DNA of 64,000 nt. Source: Methylophilus medardensis. GTDB lineage: Bacteria > Pseudomonadota > Gammaproteobacteria > Burkholderiales > Methylophilaceae. Position 1 is the stretch's first letter. Each line of letters begins with the position of its first letter. A model generated the notes under the pieces. That model had not been told where the DNA came from. It searched no databases and was given only the letters and a program-made list of their open reading frames with translations. Positions 8,739-17,174 of this stretch are shown piece by piece. The stretch lies in assembly GCF_006363915.1 (NCBI RefSeq), contig NZ_CP040946.1; one strand, 5' to 3'. A program made the translations under genes and the position numbers.

Positions 8739-8775
8739 TTTTTTGCAGGGTCGCAAAGGGTGACTCTGCAAAAAA
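8739..8775. promoter_or_regulatory. Inverted repeat in the MFS transporter leader
   Basis: TTTTTTGCAGGGTC and GACTCTGCAAAAAA form a 14-bp inverted repeat with a single G-T pair and a 9-base centre, ending about 40 bases before the transporter start. It could be the operator of a TetR/MarR-type repressor or an RNA hairpin in the leader. No regulator gene is adjacent. Confidence 0.4.
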
Positions 8776-8816
8776 TGCATGCTAAGGTTTGGCGTCACCG
8801 GTCAAAAAAGTGAGTC

Positions 8817-10232
8817 ATGATGGTCGTACAAACACAGTCGCACACCTTCGAGGCATTAGTGCAGCGCTATGGTGAGCAATATAAATGGATGGTGCTGTTG
8901 ATTATTGGGGTAGGCACCATTGCGGGTGTGCTTTGTACCTCTAGTTTTAACGTGGCCGTACCTGCACTGACGCACACGTTTCATTTGGGCCAAGACCATG
9001 TGCAGTGGGCCATGACAGCGTTTTTGGCAGCGATGACCATCGGCATGCTGCCTGCGGCCTGGTGGTTGGAGCGGTTCGGTTTGCGTCGCGTCTTTATGAC
9101 CACGCTATGTTTGTTGATTGCCGCCAGTGTGGCTGGCTTTTATGCCCATACCTTCGTACAGGTAGTGATTGCTCGCTTGCTGCAAGGCCTCGCTGCTGGC
9201 GTTTTGCAACCGCTCGGGGTGATGGCACTCATGCGTTTGTTTCCGCCCAATATTCAAGGGCGTGCCTCCGGGGTGTTGATTGTGGGTATTGCATTCACCC
9301 CCGCCGTTGCGCCATCGATCAGTGGTTGGCTACTAGACCAGTTTGGCTGGCATGCGATTTTTTTGTTGGGTGTCCCGTTTGCGGTCATCGCACTTGGATG
9401 CGCTTGGCAATGGCTACCAACCCCTCGTCAACGCGTGATCAAGCCTTTTGATTGGCCCGGCCTAGGCTGGTTATCCGCCGCGACCATTGGATTGGTAGAG
9501 TTCGTCTCCAGCTTGCACCATAGTGGTTTAATGTCGTTGTGGACATGGGGGCAAGCCAGTCTGACGGTGCTGTCTATGTGGTGTTATCTGCGGCATGCGC
9601 GGCGGTTACCCCATGCAATCATACAACTGCATTTATTTAACCGTCCCACCTTCAGTCGGGGCACGCTGGTCGCATTTGCTTATGGATTTGGGTTGTATGC
9701 ATCCACCTATCTCATCCCGGTATTTTTGCAAAATGCGATGGCATATTCTGCCACCGATGCGGGCTTGTTATTACTGCCCTCAGGCTTGGCACTGGTGCTA
9801 ACCATCCCTCTGGCAGGCCGGATGGCCGACCAGTATTCGCCGCGCCGCATTACCTTGGCCGGATTGATCGTGTTCGGCGTCTCGTTTCTGGGCTTTGCTT
9901 TGGTTGCGGAGCAGGTGCATTATTGGCAAATTATCACAGCCACCGTGGTCGGCCGTATCGGTTTGGGGCTCATTTTGCCCGCATTGAATTTGGCCACCTT
10001 GCATGAAATGGAGCCGCACCAGCTCGGTCAATCATCGGTCGTGGTCAGTTATGCCCGGCAATTGGGTGGGGTGGTTGGGGTGACCATGATGGCCGTTTTT
10101 ATGGAGTGGCGCGAACGTGTGCTCGCCCCCGATGCGTTTGCCGCCTACGCGCAGGGATTTTTGCTGTTGTCGGTGGTGTTTGCGATGGCCATGGTGGCCG
10201 CACTCGGCATGAAAGATGCCAAACGGGAGTAG
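8817..10232 (+). CDS. MFS drug-type exporter, DHA2 (EmrB/QacA-like) family
   Basis: The 471-residue integral membrane protein has about 14 hydrophobic helices. The first half contains the MFS hallmark LLQGLAAGVLQPLGV and a following RLFPPNIQGRASG loop; the second half repeats the fold with GRMADQYSPRR in the motif-A position. DHA2 proteins are proton-driven exporters of hydrophobic compounds. The start is uncertain between two consecutive ATGs (8817, 8820), and no strong ribosome site is present. It stands alone with its own promoter region and a downstream hairpin, and no partner membrane-fusion protein is beside it. The substrate is unknown. Confidence 0.85.
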   Translation: MMVVQTQSHTFEALVQRYGEQYKWMVLLIIGVGTIAGVLCTSSFNVAVPALTHTFHLGQDHVQWAMTAFLAAMTIGMLPAAWWLERFGLRRVFMTTLCLLIAASVAGFYAHTFVQVVIARLLQGLAAGVLQPLGVMALMRLFPPNIQGRASGVLIVGIAFTPAVAPSISGWLLDQFGWHAIFLLGVPFAVIALGCAWQWLPTPRQRVIKPFDWPGLGWLSAATIGLVEFVSSLHHSGLMSLWTWGQASLTVLSMWCYLRHARRLPHAIIQLHLFNRPTFSRGTLVAFAYGFGLYASTYLIPVFLQNAMAYSATDAGLLLLPSGLALVLTIPLAGRMADQYSPRRITLAGLIVFGVSFLGFALVAEQVHYWQIITATVVGRIGLGLILPALNLATLHEMEPHQLGQSSVVVSYARQLGGVVGVTMMAVFMEWRERVLAPDAFAAYAQGFLLLSVVFAMAMVAALGMKDAKRE

Positions 10233-10258
10233 CGGCTGTCACCGAATGGTGACAGCCG
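10233..10258. terminator. Hairpin between convergent MFS and fpr genes
   Basis: CGGCTGTCACC pairs perfectly with GGTGACAGCCG around GAAT directly after the MFS stop. T tracts are poor on both sides, so termination efficiency is uncertain. Confidence 0.55.
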
Positions 10259-10267
10259 AATCGAGTA

Positions 10268-11047
10268 TTATTTTTCTACGAACGCTTTTTCAATGACGTA
10301 ATCACCCAATTCGCCAATGCGCGGGGAGACTTTGAAACCACGTTTTTCCAGCATTGCAGCGGTATCCACCAACATGGCTGGGCTACCGCAAATCATCGCC
10401 CGGTCGGTTTCAGGATTGAGCGGAGGCAACCCAATGTCGGTAAACAGCTTGCCGTTTTCTACCAAGTCGGTCAGACGCCCCATGTTTTTAAAAGGCTCAC
10501 GGGTAACGGTAGGGTAATAAATCAACTTATTACGCACTTCTTCGCCAAAGAACTCATTATTTGGTAATTCTTCGGTGATGAACTGTTCGTAGGCCAATTC
10601 GTTGACATAGCGCACGCCGTGAATCAACACCACTTTTTCAAAACGGTCATACACCTCGATGTCCTGAATCAGGCTCATGAACGGCGCTAAGCCAGTGCCT
10701 GTCGAGAAAAAGTACAGGTTTTTGCCCGGTTTGAGGTCAGAGGTAATCAGCGTGCCGGTCGGTTTGCGGCTCACCAGCAATGGATCGCCAACTTTTAAGT
10801 GTTGCAGACGGGAAGTCAACGGGCCATTCGGCACCTTGATACTGAAGAACTCTAAATGCTCTTCATAGTTGGGGCTGGCAATACTGTAGGCGCGGGTCAA
10901 TGGCAAGCCATCCACCTCCAGGCCGATCATCACAAACTGGCCGTTTTCAAAGCGCAGGCCTGGATCACGGGTGGTTTTGAAGCTGAACAGGGTATCGTTC
11001 CAGTGATGCACACTCAATACCGTCTCGGTGGAATATTTTTTACTCAT
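10268..11047 (-). CDS. fpr: Ferredoxin-NADP(+) reductase
   Basis: The 259-residue flavoprotein matches bacterial subclass FNRs. The FAD-binding motif RAYSIASPNYEE lies in the N-terminal barrel, the NADP domain carries GTGLAPFMSLI and later MICGSPAM, and the C-terminus ends YVIEKAFVEK, the usual short extension. It transfers electrons between NADPH and ferredoxin or flavodoxin in the cytosol. It is transcribed away from the MFS gene and is 45 bases downstream of etfA on the same strand, so it may be read with the etf genes. Fpr is often linked to oxidative-stress responses, but no soxR-type site was seen. Confidence 0.93.
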   Translation of the reverse strand: MSKKYSTETVLSVHHWNDTLFSFKTTRDPGLRFENGQFVMIGLEVDGLPLTRAYSIASPNYEEHLEFFSIKVPNGPLTSRLQHLKVGDPLLVSRKPTGTLITSDLKPGKNLYFFSTGTGLAPFMSLIQDIEVYDRFEKVVLIHGVRYVNELAYEQFITEELPNNEFFGEEVRNKLIYYPTVTREPFKNMGRLTDLVENGKLFTDIGLPPLNPETDRAMICGSPAMLVDTAAMLEKRGFKVSPRIGELGDYVIEKAFVEK

Positions 11048-11092
11048 GAGGTGAATAGGTTTCTGAATTCAAGGGGTTAATTTAAACGGCTA

Positions 11093-12022
11093 TTATAGCG
11101 CAGCTGTCAGTTGTGGCACGGCCTCAAACAAATCGGCCACCAGTCCATAATCTGCAATTTTAAATATCTGCGCTTCTGGGTCCTGATTGATGGCGACCAC
11201 CACCTTGCTATCTTTCATGCCATAGGCATGCTGGATGGCACCAGAGATCCCCACGGCAATGTAGAGCTCAGGCGCAACGACCACACCGGTCTGGCCCACT
11301 TGCAGGTCATTGGGGGCATAGCCCGCATCGACAGCCGCACGGCTGGCGCCAATTGCTGCGTGTAACTTGTCAGCCAGCGGTGCCAGCACCTCAGCAAAGG
11401 CATCGGCACTGCCCAGCGCGCGACCGCCCGAAACCACCACTTTGGCCGCGGCCAAGGGTGGCCGTTCGGATTTGTTGAATGCTTCAGCTACCCAGCGGCT
11501 GCCTTCGGCGGCTGCCGGTACAGACAGGGTTTGCGTGCCAGCAGCATTGCCATTGGCGGCGGCTGCAAACTTACTGCCGCGCACGGTCAGCACCTGCGTC
11601 GCATCTGTGCTCTGCACCGTTGCCAGTACATTGCCAGCATAGATGCCGCGCACATACGTGTTTTGATTGACGATTTCCAGCACGTCCGAAAGCATATTCA
11701 CATCCAGCAATGCCGCCACGCGTGGCAAGACGTTTTTGCTAAATGCGCTATGCGCCGCCAAGATCACGCGGTAGTTGGCTGCCACTGTCACCACTAGGTC
11801 TGCCAAGTGTTCGGCGGTGGCGTGTTGCAAACTGGCATCCGTGGCCACTAATACGCTACTCACGCCTTGCAAAGCAGCCGCTTGTGCCGCGAGTGCGTCG
11901 GTGTGCGCTGCGGCAATCAACACATCTACCGGTTGTTGCCATTGCTGTGCAGCGGTGACTGCGCGCGCAACTTGTTCGTTTAAGTGCTGGCCATCATGTT
12001 CGGCAATAATCAGTGTTCTCAT
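11093..12022 (-). CDS. etfA: Electron transfer flavoprotein subunit alpha
   Basis: The 309-residue product shows the EtfA pattern: an N-terminal nucleotide-fold domain (MRTLIIAEHDGQHLN) and a C-terminal FAD-binding domain with VVSGGRALGS, GASRAAVDAGYAP, QVGQTG, GISGAIQHAYGM and INQDPEAQIFKIADYGLV. EtfAB carries electrons from acyl-CoA or related dehydrogenases to ETF-quinone oxidoreductase. The start overlaps the etfB stop by 4 bases, so the subunits are coupled. The sequence is of the general housekeeping (group I) ETF type. Confidence 0.97.
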   Translation of the reverse strand: MRTLIIAEHDGQHLNEQVARAVTAAQQWQQPVDVLIAAAHTDALAAQAAALQGVSSVLVATDASLQHATAEHLADLVVTVAANYRVILAAHSAFSKNVLPRVAALLDVNMLSDVLEIVNQNTYVRGIYAGNVLATVQSTDATQVLTVRGSKFAAAANGNAAGTQTLSVPAAAEGSRWVAEAFNKSERPPLAAAKVVVSGGRALGSADAFAEVLAPLADKLHAAIGASRAAVDAGYAPNDLQVGQTGVVVAPELYIAVGISGAIQHAYGMKDSKVVVAINQDPEAQIFKIADYGLVADLFEAVPQLTAAL

Positions 12023-12771
12023 GCAATGATCCCTTGGTGTGTACGCAATTTGCTCAATAATTCATTCACATCTTTGACCATGATGCCGGCCGGGCGCTCA
12101 GGCGGCGCTGCCACGCTGAGTTGCTTGACGCTATGCGTGAGTGACAGATTGAGCGAATCCAGCGCAATGGTTTCAATGGGTTTTTTTCTGGCCATCATCA
12201 GATTCGGCAGTTTGACGTAACGCGGGTCATTCAGCCGTAAATCTGCCGTAATCACAGCAGGTAAGGGAACGCTCAGTGTTTGTGTGCCGCCATCCACCTC
12301 GCGTACTACGGTCGCTTGTTGGTCGGCAATGGTGATTTCAGAAGCAAACGTCGCTTGCGGCAGCTTGAGTAAGGCGGCCAACATTTGGCCCGTTTGACCA
12401 GCATCGTCATCAATCGCTTGCTTGCCCAATAAGATCAATGAGGGCTGCTCGCGTTCAACGATGCTTTTGAGTACTTTTGCGACTGCCAAAGGCGCTAGAC
12501 TATCTTGCGTCTCGACCAGAGTTGCGCGATCCACACCCATTGCCAGCGCATGACGCAACACATCCTGATGCGTCGCGGTGCCAATGGTGACGGCGACGAT
12601 TTCAGTGACAATGCCTTTTTCCTTGAGCCGAATGGCCTCTTCAATCGCGTTCTCATCAAACGGATTCACACCCATTTTGACGCCGTCAATGTCCACATCA
12701 GAACCATCTGCTTTGACGCGAACTTGAATGTTATAATCAACGACCCGTTTGATCGCTACTAGTGCTTTCAT
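12019..12771 (-). CDS. etfB: Electron transfer flavoprotein subunit beta
   Basis: The 250-residue product begins MKALVAIKRVVDYN and carries the ETF-beta segments MGVNPFDENAIEEAIRLKE and LGKQAIDDDAGQTGQMLA, with the AMP-binding loop. It forms the heterodimer with EtfA. The N-terminus differs clearly from the trimethylamine-dehydrogenase-linked ETF known from Methylophilus W3A1, so the physiological donor is probably a different dehydrogenase (recollection of the families, not a search). The gene is divergent from the LysR regulator across an AT-rich 150-base region. Confidence 0.96.
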   Translation of the reverse strand: MKALVAIKRVVDYNIQVRVKADGSDVDIDGVKMGVNPFDENAIEEAIRLKEKGIVTEIVAVTIGTATHQDVLRHALAMGVDRATLVETQDSLAPLAVAKVLKSIVEREQPSLILLGKQAIDDDAGQTGQMLAALLKLPQATFASEITIADQQATVVREVDGGTQTLSVPLPAVITADLRLNDPRYVKLPNLMMARKKPIETIALDSLNLSLTHSVKQLSVAAPPERPAGIMVKDVNELLSKLRTHQGIIA

Positions 12772-12845
12772 AAAACGTTTGCCTTTGTGTTGGTTTTTAC
12801 TCGTAGCCTTGCATTTTAAGCTAGGTTGTAATATTTATTAAATTG

Positions 12846-12859
12846 ATTATTATAATAAT
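12846..12859. promoter_or_regulatory. 14-bp perfect AT palindrome in the etfB/lysR divergent promoter region
   Basis: ATTATTATAATAAT is a perfect dyad in the AT-rich interval between the divergent etfB and LysR-type genes. LysR regulators usually bind T-N11-A dyads between themselves and their target; this could be such a site or simply an overlapping pair of -10 elements. Confidence 0.35.
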
Positions 12860-12922
12860 ATATATCTATTTTGTAGATTAATTTTAACCCGCCGCAATCA
12901 CACTGCAATTCCATACCCTGCA

Positions 12923-13861
12923 ATGAAATACACCCTCAGACAGCTGGAGATTTTTGTGGCGATTAGTCGCGCGGGTAGCGTGTCCCGCGCCTGCGATCAG
13001 CTCGCACTGTCACAATCGGCTGCCAGTACTGCCCTCATTGAGTTAGAAAAGCAGTTTGATATCCAGTTATTTGACCGCGTTGGTAAATCTTTACGCATCA
13101 ATGAGGCCGGGCAACAATTGCTGCCGAAGGCGGTTGAGTTGCTTGATCGTGCGCGCGAAATTGAGCGTATGTTGCAGGGGCAGCAGGGCTACGGCAATCT
13201 TAAAATCGGCGCTACGTTAACGGTGGGTAACTATTTGGTGACGTTATTGGTGGCCAAATTTCTGCAGCAATATCCACAAAGTCATATTCAGTTGCAGGTG
13301 CAAAATACACGCACGATTGTCGAGCAAATTGCTAACCATACGCTGGACTTAGGTATGATAGAGGGCGAATGTAATCATCCGGATATTGCGGTGGCGCCAT
13401 GGATTGCTGACGAATTGGTGATTTTTGCTGCACCCACGCATCCTCTGGCGCGCTTGGCGCAGACGGGTAAAACCATCCATAAATCAGATTTGCTGTTACA
13501 ACCCTGGATTGTCCGTGAGCAAGGCTCGGGCACGCGCGAGACGTTTGACCGGGCATTTAAGCAGGATTATTCCCGTCTCAATATCACGCTGGAGCTTGAG
13601 CACACCGAGGCGATCAAACGGGCAGTGGAGTCTGGTCTCGGCATTGGCTGCATTTCGCGACTGGCACTGAAAGATGCCTTTAGGCGCGGCAGTCTGGTGC
13701 CGATTGAGAACCACAGTTTGCAGTTTCACCGCAATTTTTATTTTTTATGGCACAGGCAAAAATACCAAACCGGTGGCATTCGTCAGTTTCTGGCTTTTTG
13801 CCAGGCCTTTACCCAAGGCGCGACGCGTAGCGATCTGATTGATATTCCGGCCATTGCCTGA
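12923..13861 (+). CDS. LysR-type transcriptional regulator
   Basis: The 312-residue protein has the N-terminal winged helix-turn-helix of the family (TLRQLEIFVAISRAGSVSRA, then LSQSAASTALIELEKQ, residues about 1-62) and a C-terminal periplasmic-binding-like effector domain (about 90-295). It is divergent from etfBA, and the ETF-quinone oxidoreductase gene starts 14 bases after its stop. Both positions suggest that it controls ETF-dependent electron transfer. The effector cannot be told from sequence. Confidence 0.93.
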   Translation: MKYTLRQLEIFVAISRAGSVSRACDQLALSQSAASTALIELEKQFDIQLFDRVGKSLRINEAGQQLLPKAVELLDRAREIERMLQGQQGYGNLKIGATLTVGNYLVTLLVAKFLQQYPQSHIQLQVQNTRTIVEQIANHTLDLGMIEGECNHPDIAVAPWIADELVIFAAPTHPLARLAQTGKTIHKSDLLLQPWIVREQGSGTRETFDRAFKQDYSRLNITLELEHTEAIKRAVESGLGIGCISRLALKDAFRRGSLVPIENHSLQFHRNFYFLWHRQKYQTGGIRQFLAFCQAFTQGATRSDLIDIPAIA

Positions 13862-13875
13862 CACAAGGAGCAAAG

Positions 13876-15522
13876 ATGGAAAGAGATGTTATGGAATACG
13901 ATGTGCTGATTGTCGGGGCAGGCCCGGCCGGCTTGTCCGCAGCCATTCGACTCAAACAATTGGCGCAGGCACAGGGCGAAGACTTGGGCGTGTGTGTGCT
14001 CGAAAAAGGCGCCGAAGTTGGCAGCCACATTTTCTCTGGCGCCGTGCTTGATCCCAAAGCCTTGCAAGAGCTTTTTCCAGACTGGCAAGCCTTGGGTGCG
14101 CCACTCAACACGCCGGTAAACAAAGATACCTTCGTCGTATTGGGTGAGGAGAAGTCATGGGAGGTGCCCGAATGGTCCTTACCACCTTTAATGCGCAATC
14201 ACGGAAATTACATCATCAGCCTAGGGGAAGTGTGTCGTTGGTTGGCCGGCCAAGCAGAGGCGCTCGGGGTCGAAATTTACACCGGTTTTTCTGCGCAAAG
14301 CCCAAGTTATGATGCGCAAGGCCGCATGATCGGCGTGATTACGGGCGATATGGGCTTGGATAAACAAGGCAATCCTAGCGCAAACTACACGCCGGGCATT
14401 GAAATTCGGGCGAATTACACGCTGGTGGCCGAAGGCACACGCGGCTCGTTGACCAAACAATTAGAGGCGCGTTATGGCTTGCGTGCCACAGCCAGCCCTG
14501 CCAAATATGGTATTGGCTTTAAAGAAGTTTGGCGAGTCGCGCCTGAATTGCATCAAAAAGGCTTGATTGAGCACACACTGGGCTGGCCACTGGATGCGAA
14601 TACCGGTGGTGGCGGATTTATTTACCATCATGGTGAACATTTAGTCTCTGTCGGTTATGTGGTGCATCTGGACTATCAAAACCCTTACTTGTCACCGTTT
14701 GATGTTTTTCAAACCTTTAAAACACATCCTAAATTAAAAGGGTTGCTGCAAGGGGGCAAACGCTTGAGTTATGGTGCACGTGCGATTTCTGAGGGCGGCG
14801 TGCAGTCCTTACCAGAGATGGCTTTCCCTGGCGGCGCGCTATTAGGTTGCAGTGCCGGCTTGGTGAATCTGCCAAAAATCAAAGGCACGCATTATGCGAT
14901 GAAATCCGGCATGCTCGCCGCAGAGGCTGTGTTTGAAGCGCGCCAGCAAGGCAACCCTGAATTATTGACCAGCTACCCGCAAAAGCTGCGGGCTTCTTGG
15001 ATCTGGCAGGAGTTGTTTGCGGTACGTAATGTGAAGCCTTATCTCTCGCGCTTGGGCACCTGGGCGGGTTCGGCATTGGGTGGCATTGAAATGTGGCTAT
15101 CTAGCTGGGGCGTCGCGCTGCCGTGGACACTGAAACATGCCAGTGCGGATCATGCCACGCTGGCAGAGGCATCACAGAGCCAAGTGCCCACCTATGCCAA
15201 GCCCGATGGCGTGTTGACCTTTGATAAGTTAAGCTCGGTCAGCTTGTGCAATCTTTCGCATGACCACCAGCAACCTTGCCATTTGAAGTTAGGCGTGGCG
15301 GATATGCCGGTGCGGGTGAACTTGCCGCGCTACGCTGGCCCAGAGCAACGCTATTGCCCTGCCGGGGTATACGAGTACGTCGAGCATGCCGGTGAAAAAG
15401 TCTTGCAGATTAATGCTCAAAATTGTATCCACTGCAAAACCTGCGATATTAAAGACCCGATGCAAAACATTAATTGGGTGCCACCTGAAGGCGGTAGCGG
15501 ACCGAATTACGTTTCTCAGTAA
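13876..15522 (+). CDS. Electron transfer flavoprotein-ubiquinone oxidoreductase
   Basis: The 548-residue protein has the FAD motif GAGPAG at residues 14-19, the central EGTRGSLTKQL and GGGGFIYHHGEHL regions of ETF-QO, and a C-terminal [4Fe-4S] cluster domain (CPAGVYEY, then CIHCKTCDIKDP). It is a monotopic inner-membrane enzyme passing electrons from EtfAB to ubiquinone. The ATG at 13876 has AAGGAG five bases upstream. Only the LysR gene separates it from etfBA, so the complete ETF branch is encoded here. Confidence 0.97.
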   Translation: MERDVMEYDVLIVGAGPAGLSAAIRLKQLAQAQGEDLGVCVLEKGAEVGSHIFSGAVLDPKALQELFPDWQALGAPLNTPVNKDTFVVLGEEKSWEVPEWSLPPLMRNHGNYIISLGEVCRWLAGQAEALGVEIYTGFSAQSPSYDAQGRMIGVITGDMGLDKQGNPSANYTPGIEIRANYTLVAEGTRGSLTKQLEARYGLRATASPAKYGIGFKEVWRVAPELHQKGLIEHTLGWPLDANTGGGGFIYHHGEHLVSVGYVVHLDYQNPYLSPFDVFQTFKTHPKLKGLLQGGKRLSYGARAISEGGVQSLPEMAFPGGALLGCSAGLVNLPKIKGTHYAMKSGMLAAEAVFEARQQGNPELLTSYPQKLRASWIWQELFAVRNVKPYLSRLGTWAGSALGGIEMWLSSWGVALPWTLKHASADHATLAEASQSQVPTYAKPDGVLTFDKLSSVSLCNLSHDHQQPCHLKLGVADMPVRVNLPRYAGPEQRYCPAGVYEYVEHAGEKVLQINAQNCIHCKTCDIKDPMQNINWVPPEGGSGPNYVSQ

Positions 15523-15534
15523 TCGATACCCAAT

Positions 15535-15564
15535 AAAAAGCCACCTACGTAAGGTGGCTTTTTT
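15535..15564. terminator. Bidirectional terminator between ETF-QO and ftsX genes
   Basis: AAAAAGCCACCT pairs with AGGTGGCTTTTT around ACGTA, with A and T tracts on both flanks so that it can serve both converging genes. Confidence 0.85.
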
Positions 15565-15577
15565 GTTGGCATGCGGG

Positions 15578-16468
15578 TTAACGTTTTTGCGTCAGTGCAA
15601 TAAAGGCGGCAATCCAACCTATCGTCACTGTGGTGATCAGCATCAGCCCACCAACATTAAACAGATGAAATACCAATTGAAACTGGCTTTGATAGTTGTT
15701 CGCGAGCAGTTGTACCGGTTGTTTTAAATTCCACACAATGACAAACAGCAGTGCGACTGCAATGAGACCACCGCCCAGACCATAAACCCCGCCCATGTAC
15801 AAAAACGGGCGCCGAATAAAACTGTGTGTGGCCCCGATCAAGCGGCTGACTTCAATCTCGGCCTCGTGCGTGAGCACTTGCATGCGTACTGTGTTGCTGA
15901 TCACGGTAATCATGGCAATGCCAAGCAGGCTGGCAAAAATGACCGCGATGCGTTTTCCTAACACCAACATCGCGTGCAAACGTTCAATCCAAACATTGTC
16001 GATGACCAGCTCTTCAATCTCTGCGCGCTTCTGCAATAGCTGCTGTACCGGTTTCACCGAGGCCGGCTGCGTATCCTGGAGGGTGATAAATAAAGCGTCC
16101 GGCAATGGATTTTGCGGTAAGTCTGCCAGCAGGTCTTTTTGCACAAACTGCTGCGTCAGTTGTTTGATCGCCTCCTCCTTGGGCACGTAGCGCACCTCTT
16201 TCACCTGCGGCAAAGCCTCTAGGTCGTGGATCAGTCGCTGTAGCAGATTTGCATTGAGCGCGGGTTTGAGGAAAGCACTGATTTGGGCGTCTTGTTTGAG
16301 GGTACGCGACATGTCTTGCAAGTTGTCTAGGCCAACAAACAGTAAGCCCGGCAGGGTGGCGGTAATGCCAATGACCATGCAAATGGTCAGCGTATTCAGC
16401 CAGTGGGTTTTTAAGCGCTGCACGACCAGCTCCATGGCCATGGCGTGTTGGTTTAACCAGTTTTTCAT
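15578..16468 (-). CDS. ftsX: Cell-division permease-like protein FtsX
   Basis: The product has 296 residues from the ATG at 16468; the open frame continues upstream into ftsE, but MKNWLNQHAMAMELVVQRL is the natural start, 10 bases after the ftsE stop. The first transmembrane helix (TICMVIGITATLPGLLFVG) is followed by a periplasmic domain of about 120 residues and three more helices, the standard FtsX topology. FtsEX links septal-ring ATPase activity to peptidoglycan hydrolase control at the division site. Confidence 0.93.
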   Translation of the reverse strand: MKNWLNQHAMAMELVVQRLKTHWLNTLTICMVIGITATLPGLLFVGLDNLQDMSRTLKQDAQISAFLKPALNANLLQRLIHDLEALPQVKEVRYVPKEEAIKQLTQQFVQKDLLADLPQNPLPDALFITLQDTQPASVKPVQQLLQKRAEIEELVIDNVWIERLHAMLVLGKRIAVIFASLLGIAMITVISNTVRMQVLTHEAEIEVSRLIGATHSFIRRPFLYMGGVYGLGGGLIAVALLFVIVWNLKQPVQLLANNYQSQFQLVFHLFNVGGLMLITTVTIGWIAAFIALTQKR

Positions 16469-16478
16469 AGCCTGCGTC

Positions 16479-17156
16479 TCATAACATCGCCGTTTGTGAT
16501 GGCATGGGATTAATTTTTTGCTGATCGATATGCAAAGTACGGTAAGCGATCGTGCTGACTTGGCTGACATCATGCATGGCAATCACCACCGTGACACCCA
16601 CGTCGTTAAAGGCTTTCAGGAGCTGCATGATTTCGAGCGAAGCGGCTTGATCCAAACCGCCGGTTGGTTCGTCGGCAATCACAATCGAGGGACGGCTAAC
16701 GACTGCACGTGCAATCGCCAGTCGCTGTTGTTCGCCGCCCGACAGCGTGATCGGCATGGCTTTCTCTTTGTTGAGCAAGCCTACCTTGTCCAGTGCCGCA
16801 CGCACCCTACGTGCCGCCTCTTCGCCCGTAATGCCTTGAATGCTCAAAGGCAGGGCGACATTCTCAAAGCTATTGCGGTCATAAAGCAGCTTATGGTCTT
16901 GAAACACCAAGCCAAATCGGCGTCGCAGATACGGCACGGCGTTGGGGTGCAGCTGGCTGATATCTTGTTGATTGATCAGAATGTGCCCGCTGGAAGGCAG
17001 TTCTATGCCTGCCATCAATTTGAGTAGCGTGCTTTTGCCGGCGCCGGAATGGCCGGTGACCAGTACAAACGCGCCTTTGTCGATGCTAAAGCTGACTTGA
17101 CGAAATAAATGTGCGCTATTGGGGTAGCGCATGCTGACATTATTAAAAACAATCAT
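16479..17156 (-). CDS. ftsE: Cell-division ATP-binding protein FtsE
   Basis: The 225-residue ABC ATPase has Walker A GHSGAGKST (residues 35-43), the signature LSGGEQQR and Walker B IVIADEPTGGLD. The sequence following Walker A and the VFQDHKLLYDRN Q-loop are typical of FtsE rather than LolD. It couples to FtsX, and the pair follows ftsY with an 18-base gap, the conserved ftsYEX order. Confidence 0.96.
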   Translation of the reverse strand: MIVFNNVSMRYPNSAHLFRQVSFSIDKGAFVLVTGHSGAGKSTLLKLMAGIELPSSGHILINQQDISQLHPNAVPYLRRRFGLVFQDHKLLYDRNSFENVALPLSIQGITGEEAARRVRAALDKVGLLNKEKAMPITLSGGEQQRLAIARAVVSRPSIVIADEPTGGLDQAASLEIMQLLKAFNDVGVTVVIAMHDVSQVSTIAYRTLHIDQQKINPMPSQTAML

Positions 17157-17174
17157 AATTTAAAGCGAGGATGC

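Noticed and set aside
11367..12029. Several alanine- and arginine-rich plus-strand frames across etfA
   Set aside because: They are codon-pattern shadows of etfA on the other strand and have no ribosome sites or family features.
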